DNA from: Aestuariibius insulae | GTDB lineage: Bacteria > Pseudomonadota > Alphaproteobacteria > Rhodobacterales > Rhodobacteraceae | Length of the DNA: 64,000 bases | Direction of reading: 5' to 3' | NCBI RefSeq assembly: GCF_040783535.2 | Contig: NZ_JBFONW020000001.1 | Coordinates: forward strand, 1 to 64,000 | In this document: positions 33,239 to 41,825 of the stretch, one piece after another | Layout: the number at the start of each line of letters is the position of its first letter | How positions within the stretch are numbered: the first letter of the stretch is position 1 | Made by a program: the position numbers and the translations under genes | Notes under the pieces: generated by a model | Told to the model about the DNA's origin: nothing | Databases searched by the model: none | Seen by the model: only the letters and a program-made list of their open reading frames with translations

Positions 33239-33736
33239 GTGAATATCAGCAAGAAAATGGTCGACGATTTCGTCGCCAATGATGTGTCTTTCATCACCAC
33301 GGTGCCCTGCAAGCAGCTTGGCGGCGTGATCGATGAAGTCGAAGCGCGCCCCGAGATCTACCATATCCCCTCGAACAAAGAGGACGAGGGCATGGGGCTT
33401 TGTGCCGGCGCTTTTATGGGAGGTAAGCGACCGGCCATCATCATGCAGAACACGGCCATCGGCGTGACGATCAACACACTCGTGACGCTGACCCAGTTCT
33501 ACCGAATGCCGCTTCCCATGCTGATTTCCTATCGTGGAGAGCTGAAGGAGCCCGTCGCCTGTCAGGTCGAGATGGCCGTTCACACCAAAGCGCTCCTGAA
33601 TCAGCTGCAGATCCCGACCTATCATTTCCATAAGCAGGAGGATGCCGAGGAATTCGACGCGATCCTGAAATATACGTTTATGTGCAACAAGCCCGTCGCC
33701 ATTCTGACGGACGCGACCTTTTGGGGAGGATACTGA
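33239..33736 (+). CDS. comD: Sulfopyruvate decarboxylase, alpha subunit (ComD-like)
   Basis: A 165-residue protein matching the separate alpha subunit of sulfopyruvate decarboxylase (TPP-enzyme PYR domain): FVANDVSFITTVPCKQLGGV, IPSNKEDEGMGLCAGAFMGG (with the conserved Glu that activates TPP) and IMQNTAIGVTINTLVTLTQF, then MLISYRGELKEPV. ComDE converts sulfopyruvate to sulfoacetaldehyde and CO2 in coenzyme M synthesis and sulfonate catabolism. Phosphonopyruvate decarboxylase is related but usually a single fused chain. GTG 33239 has AGGAG at 10 bases. comE follows one base after the stop. Confidence 0.83.
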   Translation: MNISKKMVDDFVANDVSFITTVPCKQLGGVIDEVEARPEIYHIPSNKEDEGMGLCAGAFMGGKRPAIIMQNTAIGVTINTLVTLTQFYRMPLPMLISYRGELKEPVACQVEMAVHTKALLNQLQIPTYHFHKQEDAEEFDAILKYTFMCNKPVAILTDATFWGGY

Positions 33737-33737
33737 G

Positions 33738-34292
33738 ATGATCCGGTCAGAGATTCTCAAGGAAATCGCGCCGATCCTTCGCGATCATCTTGTCGTCTGC
33801 AATATTGGCCTGCCCAGTCAGGAACTGCATATGATCGATGATCAGCCGAGCAACTTCTATATGCTTGGCACGATGGGGCTCGCCAGCTCTATCGGTCTTG
33901 GGGTGGCGCTTGCGCAGGACAAAACCGTGATCTCGATCGATGGCGACGGGTCGGTACTGACCAACCTCGGGACGCTTCCAACGATCGCGAACAATGTGGC
34001 GGACAACTTTATTCTGCTCATCATCGACAACGGCTCCTACGGCTCGACCGGAGACCAGCCGACCTATGCTGGCAAAAAGACATCGCTTGCCGCAGTCGCA
34101 GCAGCCTGCGGATGCGACACCGTGGTGGAATGCGCGGCCGAGGAGACCGGTGCGGCGCTACAAACGGCAATCGATAGCGGGAAGATGACGATCATCGTCA
34201 GCAAATGCGAGAGCGGCAACATCAAGCTGCCTGTCATCACGAAGGACCCGGTCACGATCCGGGACCGGTTCATGGAAGCGGTCAAGGCTTAA
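33738..34292 (+). CDS. comE: Sulfopyruvate decarboxylase, beta subunit (ComE-like)
   Basis: A 184-residue TPP-binding (PP domain) subunit: MLGTMGLASSIGLGVALAQD, then the TPP/Mg motif ISIDGDGSVLTNLGTLPTIA with IDNGSYGSTGDQPTY (GDG...N pattern) near residues 73-113. Length and split organisation match ComE. Acts with ComD on sulfopyruvate; the product sulfoacetaldehyde would normally go to Xsc, for which no gene is seen in this window. Ends five bases from the convergent LysR gene stop, so no terminator is visible between them. Confidence 0.83.
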   Translation: MIRSEILKEIAPILRDHLVVCNIGLPSQELHMIDDQPSNFYMLGTMGLASSIGLGVALAQDKTVISIDGDGSVLTNLGTLPTIANNVADNFILLIIDNGSYGSTGDQPTYAGKKTSLAAVAAACGCDTVVECAAEETGAALQTAIDSGKMTIIVSKCESGNIKLPVITKDPVTIRDRFMEAVKA

Positions 34293-34296
34293 TCGC

Positions 34297-35199
34297 CTAG
34301 ATCGAACTCGCCTCGGATCGCTTCTTGAATTCCTCGCGGAGCAGCGCAGCGAAGTCCTGCGCTGTCTCCCGTAGGCGAGATTGCGGTGACAGAAAGTAGC
34401 CAAAATCGACCCGGGCAACAGGCCGCCACGGGATGAGGCGTATTTCGCTCTCAAGTTCTGGGTCGAGTGCAATCGGATCCGCAAAAGTGAACCCGCTGCC
34501 GCGATAGACCAGCCGATAGGCTGCCGCGCTGGTGGAGACCTCATGCGTGACGTTGATCGACATATCGGCACGAGCAAGTTCCCGGTCGACGATCTGCCGG
34601 ATGACGGTCGTCTCGTCGAGAGCGACATAGGAATATCCAGCAAGGTCCTTGATGCTCAAAGAAGCGCGCGCGGCCAAAGGATGGTGACGCGAAACCGCCA
34701 CAGCAAGTTCGGTCGAACCAAGCGTCTCGGGCTTCAATCCCTCGAGGGGCAGAGGCAATGTAGAGATGACGATATCGTATCCCAGATGAGCAATGCGCCG
34801 GGCGAGGTCCCGTCTGGGGTAGATCTCGAGCTTGAGCGCCTGATTTGGAAAGGCTTCTCCCATATGGAACATCGCGGGGAGAACGAGGCTATTCTGGATC
34901 CGGGAATGGCAAATGATCCTCAAGGGCGGCTGCTGACCGGATCTGGCCTGCGCTAAGACATTTGGGATGTCATCGACCTGAGAGAGAATGCGAAGCGCCT
35001 CCGGATAGAACTGTTCGGCCTCGAGTGTGGGGATGAGCCGCTTCTTGTCGCGCAGGAATAGCACGACATCGAACTCCTCTTCGAGGATCTGGATCAGGCG
35101 GCTGGCAGCGGAGTGACTCAGGTTCATCCGATCGGCGGCGCGGCTGAGCGTTCCTTCATCCATGATGAGAACAAAAACGCGAAGAGACCTTAGATTCAT
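34297..35199 (-). CDS. LysR family transcriptional regulator
   Basis: A 300-residue LysR-type regulator: N-terminal winged helix MNLRSLRVFVLIMDEGTLSR with AADRMNLSHSAASRLIQILE (recognition helix near 18-37), then a two-lobed effector domain. ATG 35199 gives the standard start; upstream extensions would overlap the divergent gene. It is transcribed away from the second tctC gene across a 108-bp gap, the classic arrangement for a LysR protein controlling its divergent neighbour, so it likely governs the second transporter and the CoA-transferase. Confidence 0.9.
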   Translation of the reverse strand: MNLRSLRVFVLIMDEGTLSRAADRMNLSHSAASRLIQILEEEFDVVLFLRDKKRLIPTLEAEQFYPEALRILSQVDDIPNVLAQARSGQQPPLRIICHSRIQNSLVLPAMFHMGEAFPNQALKLEIYPRRDLARRIAHLGYDIVISTLPLPLEGLKPETLGSTELAVAVSRHHPLAARASLSIKDLAGYSYVALDETTVIRQIVDRELARADMSINVTHEVSTSAAAYRLVYRGSGFTFADPIALDPELESEIRLIPWRPVARVDFGYFLSPQSRLRETAQDFAALLREEFKKRSEASSI

Positions 35200-35307
35200 A
35201 TCTTCCAATTTCTCGAAATTGATTGCGAATAATTGCGTTTTTTCTACAAAGAATAAACCGGTAATGTACTCTGGTCGCCAAGAACGCGGCCGATCAGGGA
35301 GGATCAG
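35200..35307. promoter_or_regulatory. Divergent lysR/tctC2 promoter region
   Basis: 108 bases, AT-rich for this genome. ATTGCG occurs twice within 14 bases (35223-35241 region, GATTGCGAATAATTGCG), flanked by AATT steps; this is a plausible LysR contact region but I cannot assign a precise T-N11-A box. GGGAGGA lies ahead of ATG 35308. Confidence 0.45.
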
Positions 35308-36276
35308 ATGAATAGACGCGACGTCCTGAAAACAGGAGCCGCCGCCGGTGCGCTTATCGTAACCGGTACATCGTTCGCACATGCGGACTGGACGCCCAGA
35401 CGTCCAATCAATGCAATTTTACCTTATGCTGCCGGTGGTGGAACCGATGCGCTGGCCCGAGCCGCTGCGGCAGCCGGTCAGGATATCTTGCCTGTCCCGC
35501 TGGTAATCGTGAACAAGCCTGGCTCGTCGGGTATCACCGGTGCGACGGAAGCCGCAGGCGCGCGTCCGGATGGAAACACTGTCATGGTGACGTCAGCCGG
35601 ATCCTTTCTTCTCACCTCGATGCTGCGAGAGACCGAAGTCAATCCGTTCGAGAGCTTCGAGATCATCGCGCAGATCGGGAATTTGACCCCGGCTATCATC
35701 GTGCCGGCAGCGAGCCCGTTCCAGACCGTGCAGGATCTGGTCGACGCCCTATCGTCCAATCCGGGCAGCCTGAGATGGGCTCATAACGGCCGGGGCGGCT
35801 TCCACCAGGTGGCCGGGCAGAGCTTCCTCAACCTGAACGGTCTGGAAGCGCAGGATGTACCCTTCAAAGGGGGCGGCCCAACCCGGGCGGCCGTGATCGG
35901 AGAGCAGGTCGACTTTGCCTTCGTCGGAATCCAGCAAGCTGCCGGGTTTGAGAACGAGCTTCGCGTTCTGGCTCTCGTCGCGCCAGAGCGGGATCCGATC
36001 CGCGATGATGTGCCAACCCTCGAAGAGCTGGGCTTTGACTACGCTGCGGTGTCGTCTCCTATCGTGTTCTTCGCTCCGAAAGGCACGGATCCAGAGATCA
36101 TTTCCGGCATGGAAGCGGCGCTGAAGCAGATCGCCGAGACAGATCAGTTCGCCGAACTCATGAGAGAGCGTGGGAACGTTCCGGCCTTCCTGACGGGCGC
36201 TGAAACGGAGGCCCGCCTAAGAGAGATGCAGGAAGCGACCCAGCCTGTCATCGACGCCCTCAAGACACAGGGTTAG
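35308..36276 (+). CDS. tctC: Tripartite tricarboxylate transporter, binding protein (system 2)
   Basis: A 322-residue Bug-family receptor, clearly different in sequence from system 1. The N-terminus MNRRDVLKTGAAAGALIVTG has a twin-arginine look (R-R-D-V-L-K), so it may be exported folded by Tat. Ligand loops: ILPYAAGGGTDALARAAA and VNKPGSSGITGATEAA. First gene of tctC-tctB-tctA-CoA-transferase, divergent from lysR. Ligand unknown; the coupled CoA-transferase suggests a carboxylic acid that is activated to a CoA ester. Confidence 0.9.
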   Translation: MNRRDVLKTGAAAGALIVTGTSFAHADWTPRRPINAILPYAAGGGTDALARAAAAAGQDILPVPLVIVNKPGSSGITGATEAAGARPDGNTVMVTSAGSFLLTSMLRETEVNPFESFEIIAQIGNLTPAIIVPAASPFQTVQDLVDALSSNPGSLRWAHNGRGGFHQVAGQSFLNLNGLEAQDVPFKGGGPTRAAVIGEQVDFAFVGIQQAAGFENELRVLALVAPERDPIRDDVPTLEELGFDYAAVSSPIVFFAPKGTDPEIISGMEAALKQIAETDQFAELMRERGNVPAFLTGAETEARLREMQEATQPVIDALKTQG

Positions 36277-36279
36277 ACG

Positions 36280-36762
36280 GTGAGCGCGGACCCCTCTCCT
36301 GCTCCGCGCCTCGTCGGAGCGGCACTGATCCTGCTGGGGGTTGGTGCCGCGATTACAAGTTTCCTGATCCCTCTCGATCAATATGGTCGCTGGGGAGCCC
36401 GCATGTTTCCCTTAGGTGCGAGCATCGTCCTGATCTGTCTTGGTGCAGTTGAGGTCATTTCTTCCTCGCCGAAGGCGTCGCAGACCAAGGCAGAGCTGAA
36501 GCGAAATGGGCCAGCCATTCTCGCGCTTCTCGGACTGTCTTTACTTTATATCTGGGCGATGGCCCGCTTCGGGTATCTGGCATCGACCTTCGTCGCAGCG
36601 CCCGTCGCCCTTTGGATTTTTGGGGTTCGGCATCCTTTGGGCCTTCTGCTCGCAGCCTTTCTGTGCCCCGGTATGTACCATCTGATCTTTTTTGAACTGC
36701 TCGGTGTCTTCCCCCCGCTTGGCGACTGGTTCGATCTGTTGGATGTCTTTGGGGGATATTGA
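36280..36762 (+). CDS. tctB: Tripartite tricarboxylate transporter, small membrane subunit (system 2)
   Basis: A 160-residue four-span TctB protein starting at GTG 36280, three bases after tctC. Spans include LVGAALILLGVGAAITSFLI, FPLGASIVLICLGAVEVI and AILALLGLSLLYIWAMARFG. GRWGARMFPLGASIV corresponds to the conserved F-P segment. It shares little visible sequence with the system 1 subunit beyond topology. Confidence 0.85.
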   Translation: MSADPSPAPRLVGAALILLGVGAAITSFLIPLDQYGRWGARMFPLGASIVLICLGAVEVISSSPKASQTKAELKRNGPAILALLGLSLLYIWAMARFGYLASTFVAAPVALWIFGVRHPLGLLLAAFLCPGMYHLIFFELLGVFPPLGDWFDLLDVFGGY

Positions 36763-36765
36763 CCA

Positions 36766-38274
36766 GTGGATATCTTTGTTGGCCTCGGGACGGTTCTAAG
36801 CGATCCGGTCCTGCTGGGATGGGTCTTTCTGGCCGCAATCGTAGGAATGGTCGTCGGAGCCATTCCGGGACTGACCGCCTCCGCTGCTATCGCAATGCTG
36901 TTGCCGCTGACGTTCTATATGGAACCTCTTCCGGCGCTCGCCTTTCTTTATGTCATCGGAAAATCCGGGCGCTACGGCGGGTCCATCGCCGCGATCCTGT
37001 TCAACACGCCGGGGACAGCAGCCTCCGCTGCCACACAGCTCGACGGCTATCCGCTGGCCCGGAGCGGTAAGGCGGGCAAGGCGATGAAGGTCGCGACTAT
37101 CTCTTCCGTTATTGGCGATTTTACCGGCGAGATCCTCTTGATCCTCGGCGTCGCATGGATCGCTGCCCTTGCGTTGAAGCTGGGGCCGCCCGAACTCTTT
37201 GCCGTCTATGTCACGGCCTTTGTAGTGATCGGATCCGTCATCGGAAAGTCGATCACACGCGGGCTGGCATCTGCTGCCTTAGGGGTTCTGGTCAACACGA
37301 TCGGCCTCGATCCGATCAGCTCGACCGAACGCTTCACCTTCGGCAGCTTTGACCTGAGTAACGGGATTGGACTTGTCCCGCTGATGATCGGGATCTTCGT
37401 TCTGGGAGAAGTTTTTGCCCAGATCGAAGAGCGCGGAAAACCAACCGAAATCCTAGGCGGGTCGGAGCGGGATCCGGCGAATGATCAGCTGAGCTGGAGC
37501 GAGTACCGGCCATGTCTGCCACATGTCGCGCGCTCCTCGTTCATTGGAGCGTTCATCGGAATGTTGCCCGGACTTGGCTCGGCCATCGCCGCGTTCGTGG
37601 CCTATGGGGAAGGGAAGCGCCGCGCAAAGAACCCTGAGACATGGGGCACCGGAGCGCTTGAAGGCGTAGCCGCCCCCGAGGCGGCCAACAACGCCGTTTC
37701 AGGGCCGTCTATGGCCCCCTTGCTGACGCTGGGCATTCCAGGCTCGACCATCGGAGCAATTCTGATCGGCGTCTTTCTTATCCACGGGATTCAGATCGGA
37801 CCTACGCTTTTTCTCACATCCAGAGAGCTGATCTACTCGCTCTTTGCCTGCGGTCTCATCGGTATCGTGATGTACGGCCTGATCGGATATTACGGAGCGT
37901 CCTTCGTCGGCCGATTCATTGCGCGGATCCCGATGCAGGTCCTCTATCCGATCATATTTCTCACCTCATTCGTCGCCGCCTACACGTCACGCGGAAATCT
38001 TTTCGACGTCTACGTGATGGTGGCAGCAGGGTTCTTTGGATGGGTCATGCGCAAGCTTGACTTCAATCCCGCCGCCTTTGTCATCTCGTTCGTGCTCGCA
38101 GGCGGAGCAGAGGAAGCGTTCCGGCAGTCGCTGCTCCTGTCAGATAACGGCATGCTGATCTTCGTGACCCGCCCTATCGCTCTGGCCTTCCTGCTGATCG
38201 GGGTTGCGGCGCTCCTTCTGCGGACCAGATCACTGCGCCGCCGGGCGGGTAAACATGCTTTGGGAGATGCGTGA
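36766..38274 (+). CDS. tctA: Tripartite tricarboxylate transporter, large membrane subunit (system 2)
   Basis: A 502-residue TctA permease, GTG start. The two inverted signature loops are GAIPGLTASAAIAMLLPLTF near residue 31 and GMLPGLGSAIAAFVAYGEGK near 265; GRYGGSIAAILFNTPGTAAS corresponds to the third conserved block. TGATG overlap with the CoA-transferase gene makes a four-gene operon. Confidence 0.92.
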   Translation: MDIFVGLGTVLSDPVLLGWVFLAAIVGMVVGAIPGLTASAAIAMLLPLTFYMEPLPALAFLYVIGKSGRYGGSIAAILFNTPGTAASAATQLDGYPLARSGKAGKAMKVATISSVIGDFTGEILLILGVAWIAALALKLGPPELFAVYVTAFVVIGSVIGKSITRGLASAALGVLVNTIGLDPISSTERFTFGSFDLSNGIGLVPLMIGIFVLGEVFAQIEERGKPTEILGGSERDPANDQLSWSEYRPCLPHVARSSFIGAFIGMLPGLGSAIAAFVAYGEGKRRAKNPETWGTGALEGVAAPEAANNAVSGPSMAPLLTLGIPGSTIGAILIGVFLIHGIQIGPTLFLTSRELIYSLFACGLIGIVMYGLIGYYGASFVGRFIARIPMQVLYPIIFLTSFVAAYTSRGNLFDVYVMVAAGFFGWVMRKLDFNPAAFVISFVLAGGAEEAFRQSLLLSDNGMLIFVTRPIALAFLLIGVAALLLRTRSLRRRAGKHALGDA

Positions 38275-39467
38275 TGTCTGCTCCACTTAGCGGGATAAGG
38301 GTGATCGATTGGACCCATGTCCTGGCTGGACCGGCCTGCGCCTATTATCTTGGAATGCTTGGCGCCGATGTCATCAAGGTAGAGCGACCGGTCACAGGAG
38401 ATGCGATCCGGCACCGGGGCGGGACCGACAAGGCGCGCGCCGCGAAGGGAATGAGCACGGCCTACATGACGCAGGGCGGCGGCAAGAGATCCATTGCAAT
38501 CGATCTTGAAGCAGAGACTGGCCGCGACGTCTTCAGACGCCTTCTGAAGAGCGCCGATGTCTTGGTCGAGAACCACCGGCCTTCGACGTTGGAGCGACTT
38601 GGCCTCACCGAAGAAGAAACACGCGCTATCAATAGTCGGCTGATCCACTGCGCGATGACGGGCTACGGACGTGGCGGAGAAATGGCCGATACGCCCGCCT
38701 ATGATGTGAATATACAAGCAGTCAGCGGCCTCATGTCGATGACGGGAACCGCAGAAAGCGGCCCGATAAGGACCGGTGCCCCGATTATCGACTACGCCAC
38801 CGGACTTTCAGCAGCATTTGCTGTGACGTCTGCATTGTTCGCGCGTACCCAGACAAACACAGGCTCTTTCGTCGATGTTTCAATGCTTGAAACGGCTTTC
38901 AGCCTAATGAGCTCTACGATTACCGATTATCAACTGACGGGATCGGTACCCCAGCGGCGCGGCAATGCTGCCAACAGCCGCTCGGTGACCTCGGGAACGT
39001 TTCCCTGTCGCAACGGCCATATCAGTTTGGGCGTAAACGAAGACGGGCAGTTTCGTAGGCTCGCCAAGGCGCTCGGTCAGATCGAGTGGCTCGAGGATGA
39101 TCGATTATCCACACGCAGGGGCCGCGATGCCCATGCAGATCTTATCGCAGGACCGCTTGGAACGATTCTGGCGGAGCGGGATGCCGACGAGTGGGAACAA
39201 ATCCTCTGGCGGGAAGGCGTCCCGGCCGCCAAGTTGCGCGATCTGCCGGACGCGATCGCCCTCCCGACAGGCCAGTCCGAGGATCGCACCGAAGGCCAGA
39301 TCGGTGCGCAGTTACCATTCCGCTTTATGAATGTAGAACCCAAGCACAGATCGGACCCTCCCGCGCTCGGTCAGGATACAATCGAAATCTTGGAAGAGCT
39401 TGGATATGCTTCTCAAGCGATCGCAACGCTTCTCCAAGCGGGAGTGGTCCAAGGGGATGCGGCCTAA
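38274..39467 (+). CDS. Class III CoA-transferase (CaiB/BaiF family)
   Basis: A 397-residue family III CoA-transferase. GIRVIDWTHVLAGPACAYYL at the start, GADVIKVERPVTGDAIR, SIAIDLEAETGRDVFRRLLK, ENHRPSTLERLG and PAYDVNIQAVSGLMSMTG, where the Asp is the predicted acyl-carrying residue, are standard. It moves CoA between a donor acyl-CoA and an acceptor acid, probably the ligand of the coupled system 2 transporter. ATG 38274 overlaps the tctA stop as TGATG; a GTG one codon earlier is the alternative. No acyl-CoA lyase or dehydrogenase lies in the island to use the product. Confidence 0.9.
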   Translation: MSAPLSGIRVIDWTHVLAGPACAYYLGMLGADVIKVERPVTGDAIRHRGGTDKARAAKGMSTAYMTQGGGKRSIAIDLEAETGRDVFRRLLKSADVLVENHRPSTLERLGLTEEETRAINSRLIHCAMTGYGRGGEMADTPAYDVNIQAVSGLMSMTGTAESGPIRTGAPIIDYATGLSAAFAVTSALFARTQTNTGSFVDVSMLETAFSLMSSTITDYQLTGSVPQRRGNAANSRSVTSGTFPCRNGHISLGVNEDGQFRRLAKALGQIEWLEDDRLSTRRGRDAHADLIAGPLGTILAERDADEWEQILWREGVPAAKLRDLPDAIALPTGQSEDRTEGQIGAQLPFRFMNVEPKHRSDPPALGQDTIEILEELGYASQAIATLLQAGVVQGDAA

Positions 39468-39666
39468 TCGCATTTCACTGGCAAAACCGGTACAGGCCTT
39501 TTTGTCATAGGCATTGGCCCCAAACTCGCCTCATCTTTGTCCAAGGCCTCATCCAAACTGTAGTTTGATGTGAATGGCTTTTTATTCGTCGGGCATCGAC
39601 GTAGTAGAACGCTGTCAGGTTCGGCGACGATCATCGGCTCCGGATTGCGAATGAACGAGGTCGATT

Positions 39667-41265
39667 TTGTCTACGTCCCAATCGATTGATCGGCCGATGC
39701 GACTGTACCAGCTCGCAGCCGTTATCATGCTTTCTGTTCTGACCACCGTGCTTGTGCTGACCTGCCTCGCTCGAACAGATGGGCTTTTGGTCTATTCGCT
39801 CGATGATCCTTACATTCATCTCTCCTTGGCAGAGACGATCCTGCAGGGCGGATACGGGGTTAACCAAGGAGAGTACGCCTCACCATCCTCGTCTATCATT
39901 TATCCCTTTCTCCTCGCCGGAGCGATTGCCATCGGTCCGAACAATTGGATGCCGCTTGTCCTGAACATCCTCCCCATGATGGCGGTCGCATGGATCTTTG
40001 CTGGCATTTATTGGCGCCACGCTGTAAATCCCGCAGCTCAATCGTCCGTAATGGTGGCGATATTTGTTCTGCCCTTTCTTCTCTACGCGCTGAATATGGT
40101 CGCGCTACCGCTGACCGGGATGGAGCATCCCCTTCATATTCTTGCCTCTCTCTGGATCATGGTTGGCGTCATCGCCCTCGCCAATGGGCAGGGGATCAGT
40201 TGGATGCTTATCAGTGGCATCGTGCTGGCACCCCTCATCCGGTTCGAAGGTCTGGCGCTTTCCTTGGCCGCGCTTGTTGCATTGGTGGTATACCGGCACA
40301 TCAGGCTTGCTCTTGTCACGGGTGTGGTGCTGGGGCTTTGCCTTACCGCCTATGTGGTCTTCATGACGCGTCTGGGTTTGCCAATCCTGCCCAGCTCGGT
40401 CATGTCGAAATCCGCGATTGCAGAGACTGCCGTTGACGGTGGGTTTTCAGGCATTTTGACCACCTTCAAGGATACGCTCTGGGTTGGCGTTGCTCGTCGT
40501 GCAGGTGCCGTTGTCCTGATTGCGTTTGCATTAATCGTTTTAGCCATCTCCGAGCCCTCGAGGACTCGCGCAGATACGGTGATTGGTATGGTTGGAGGGT
40601 TTGCCGTCTTCGCTCATCTTCTTGCGGGGGACTACGGATGGTTCGGCAGGTACGAGATATACGTTGTCGGAATTGCGATGGTCTCGCTCCTTTACCTCTA
40701 TGGGCCCTGGCTTCGTGAGAAAACCAATCGTCTATGGCTCAGGATCGTTGGAACCTCAGCTCTCATTCTGGCTGTCGCGGTCCCCTATCTTCGCGTTCAG
40801 AATGACACGGCAAGAGCGTCGGAGAATATATTTGCACAACAATATCAGATGCACCGCTTCTCCACGGAGTTCTTTCCTTACCCAGTTGCGATCAACGATC
40901 TCGGCTACGTGTCTTACCAGAACGAGATTTATGTTCTTGACCTGTGGGGTTTGGGATCGGAGGAGGCGCGTCAAAAAAACCGGCGCGGCGAATTTAGAAC
41001 AGAAGAGATCGTCGGTCAGACTGAAAATAAGACCATTGCCTATGCGATGATCTACACCGAGGTGTTTGATGAAGCGATCCCGGCTGAATGGTGCCGGATC
41101 GCGACGTTAACTACACCAGCGGTCACGGCCGCATATGCAGATGTCGATTTTTACCTTATTGAGCGAGAGCGAGAGAGTGAAATACGCTTGGCTCTCGAGG
41201 CATTTAGGCAGACCATTCCGGATGTGGCCAGCTTAGGCATACAGTCATGTCAGGATGGCGCCTAA
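39667..41265 (+). CDS. Multi-span membrane protein, GT-C glycosyltransferase-like
   Basis: A 532-residue protein with about ten hydrophobic spans followed by a soluble C-terminal part (about 370-532). SLDDPYIHLSLAETILQGGY near residue 44, with its Asp-Asp pair in the first loop, and GEYASPSSSIIYPFLL resemble the catalytic loop of GT-C mannosyl/arabinosyltransferases that use lipid-linked sugars. Acceptor unknown. TTG 39667 is preferred because GAGG lies 7 bases upstream; ATG 39697 lacks a site. It stands alone between the catabolic island and the pqi operon, and converges on pqiC with a 4-bp overlap. Confidence 0.7.
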   Translation: MSTSQSIDRPMRLYQLAAVIMLSVLTTVLVLTCLARTDGLLVYSLDDPYIHLSLAETILQGGYGVNQGEYASPSSSIIYPFLLAGAIAIGPNNWMPLVLNILPMMAVAWIFAGIYWRHAVNPAAQSSVMVAIFVLPFLLYALNMVALPLTGMEHPLHILASLWIMVGVIALANGQGISWMLISGIVLAPLIRFEGLALSLAALVALVVYRHIRLALVTGVVLGLCLTAYVVFMTRLGLPILPSSVMSKSAIAETAVDGGFSGILTTFKDTLWVGVARRAGAVVLIAFALIVLAISEPSRTRADTVIGMVGGFAVFAHLLAGDYGWFGRYEIYVVGIAMVSLLYLYGPWLREKTNRLWLRIVGTSALILAVAVPYLRVQNDTARASENIFAQQYQMHRFSTEFFPYPVAINDLGYVSYQNEIYVLDLWGLGSEEARQKNRRGEFRTEEIVGQTENKTIAYAMIYTEVFDEAIPAEWCRIATLTTPAVTAAYADVDFYLIERERESEIRLALEAFRQTIPDVASLGIQSCQDGA

Positions 41266-41822
41266 AGGCCCTCACTCGCGATCAGGCGGGCGAGATCGCG
41301 GAGAACAGCGGCTCTTGCAGCAGCAATAGACGGGATGCCCTGTTCCGCATTGTAGGGCGCTGCAAGTGAGAAAGTGCCCGAGCGCTCCCTGACGCGGCTG
41401 CTGTCGCTGGCGACAAAATACTGGCCGGATAACCGAAAAAGACCGTTCGCTCCGGCGATCATCTCATCGACGCGAACCTCGACTCTCGCCTCTGCGAACG
41501 CTTCGAATGGCCATGGTTCAGAGGCGGTCTGTGCTCCCGTAACCTCCCCGATCAGGCGCGAGAGAGACAGCGTCATAGCCCGTCGCGGATCGTCAGCCCA
41601 GAGCAGGGAGGGGTCCGAAGAGATCGATCCAGTCGATGACTCAAAGAAGATCTCTTCAGAGCTGGCGTAGGTTGGAAGCGTGACTTCCCGTACCTCGACA
41701 CTGCGCGCAGAGATCGCGATTCGGTCACCGGGCGGAGCTTGCGGCACCGCAAAGCGAAGGGCGGGATCACCGCCACATGCCGCAAGAAACGCAAGACCGA
41801 TAAAAGCTATCACAAAACGCAT
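41262..41822 (-). CDS. pqiC: PqiC-like outer-membrane lipoprotein
   Basis: A 186-residue lipoprotein (IAFIGLAFLAAC then GG, lipobox Cys near residue 16) of the ABC-transport auxiliary/PqiC family. The mature part contains LPTYASSEEIFF near residue 49 and DPRRAMTLSLSRLIGEVTG. PqiC anchors the PqiB tunnel at the outer membrane. Last gene of the pqi operon, 3 bp after pqiB. Confidence 0.85.
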   Translation of the reverse strand: MRFVIAFIGLAFLAACGGDPALRFAVPQAPPGDRIAISARSVEVREVTLPTYASSEEIFFESSTGSISSDPSLLWADDPRRAMTLSLSRLIGEVTGAQTASEPWPFEAFAEARVEVRVDEMIAGANGLFRLSGQYFVASDSSRVRERSGTFSLAAPYNAEQGIPSIAAARAAVLRDLARLIASEGL

Positions 41823-41825
41823 TAT

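Noticed and set aside
33239..34292. Acetolactate synthase or phosphonopyruvate decarboxylase
   Set aside because: The chains are far too short and split as in ComD/ComE; no phosphonate genes are present. Phosphonopyruvate decarboxylase is not fully excluded.
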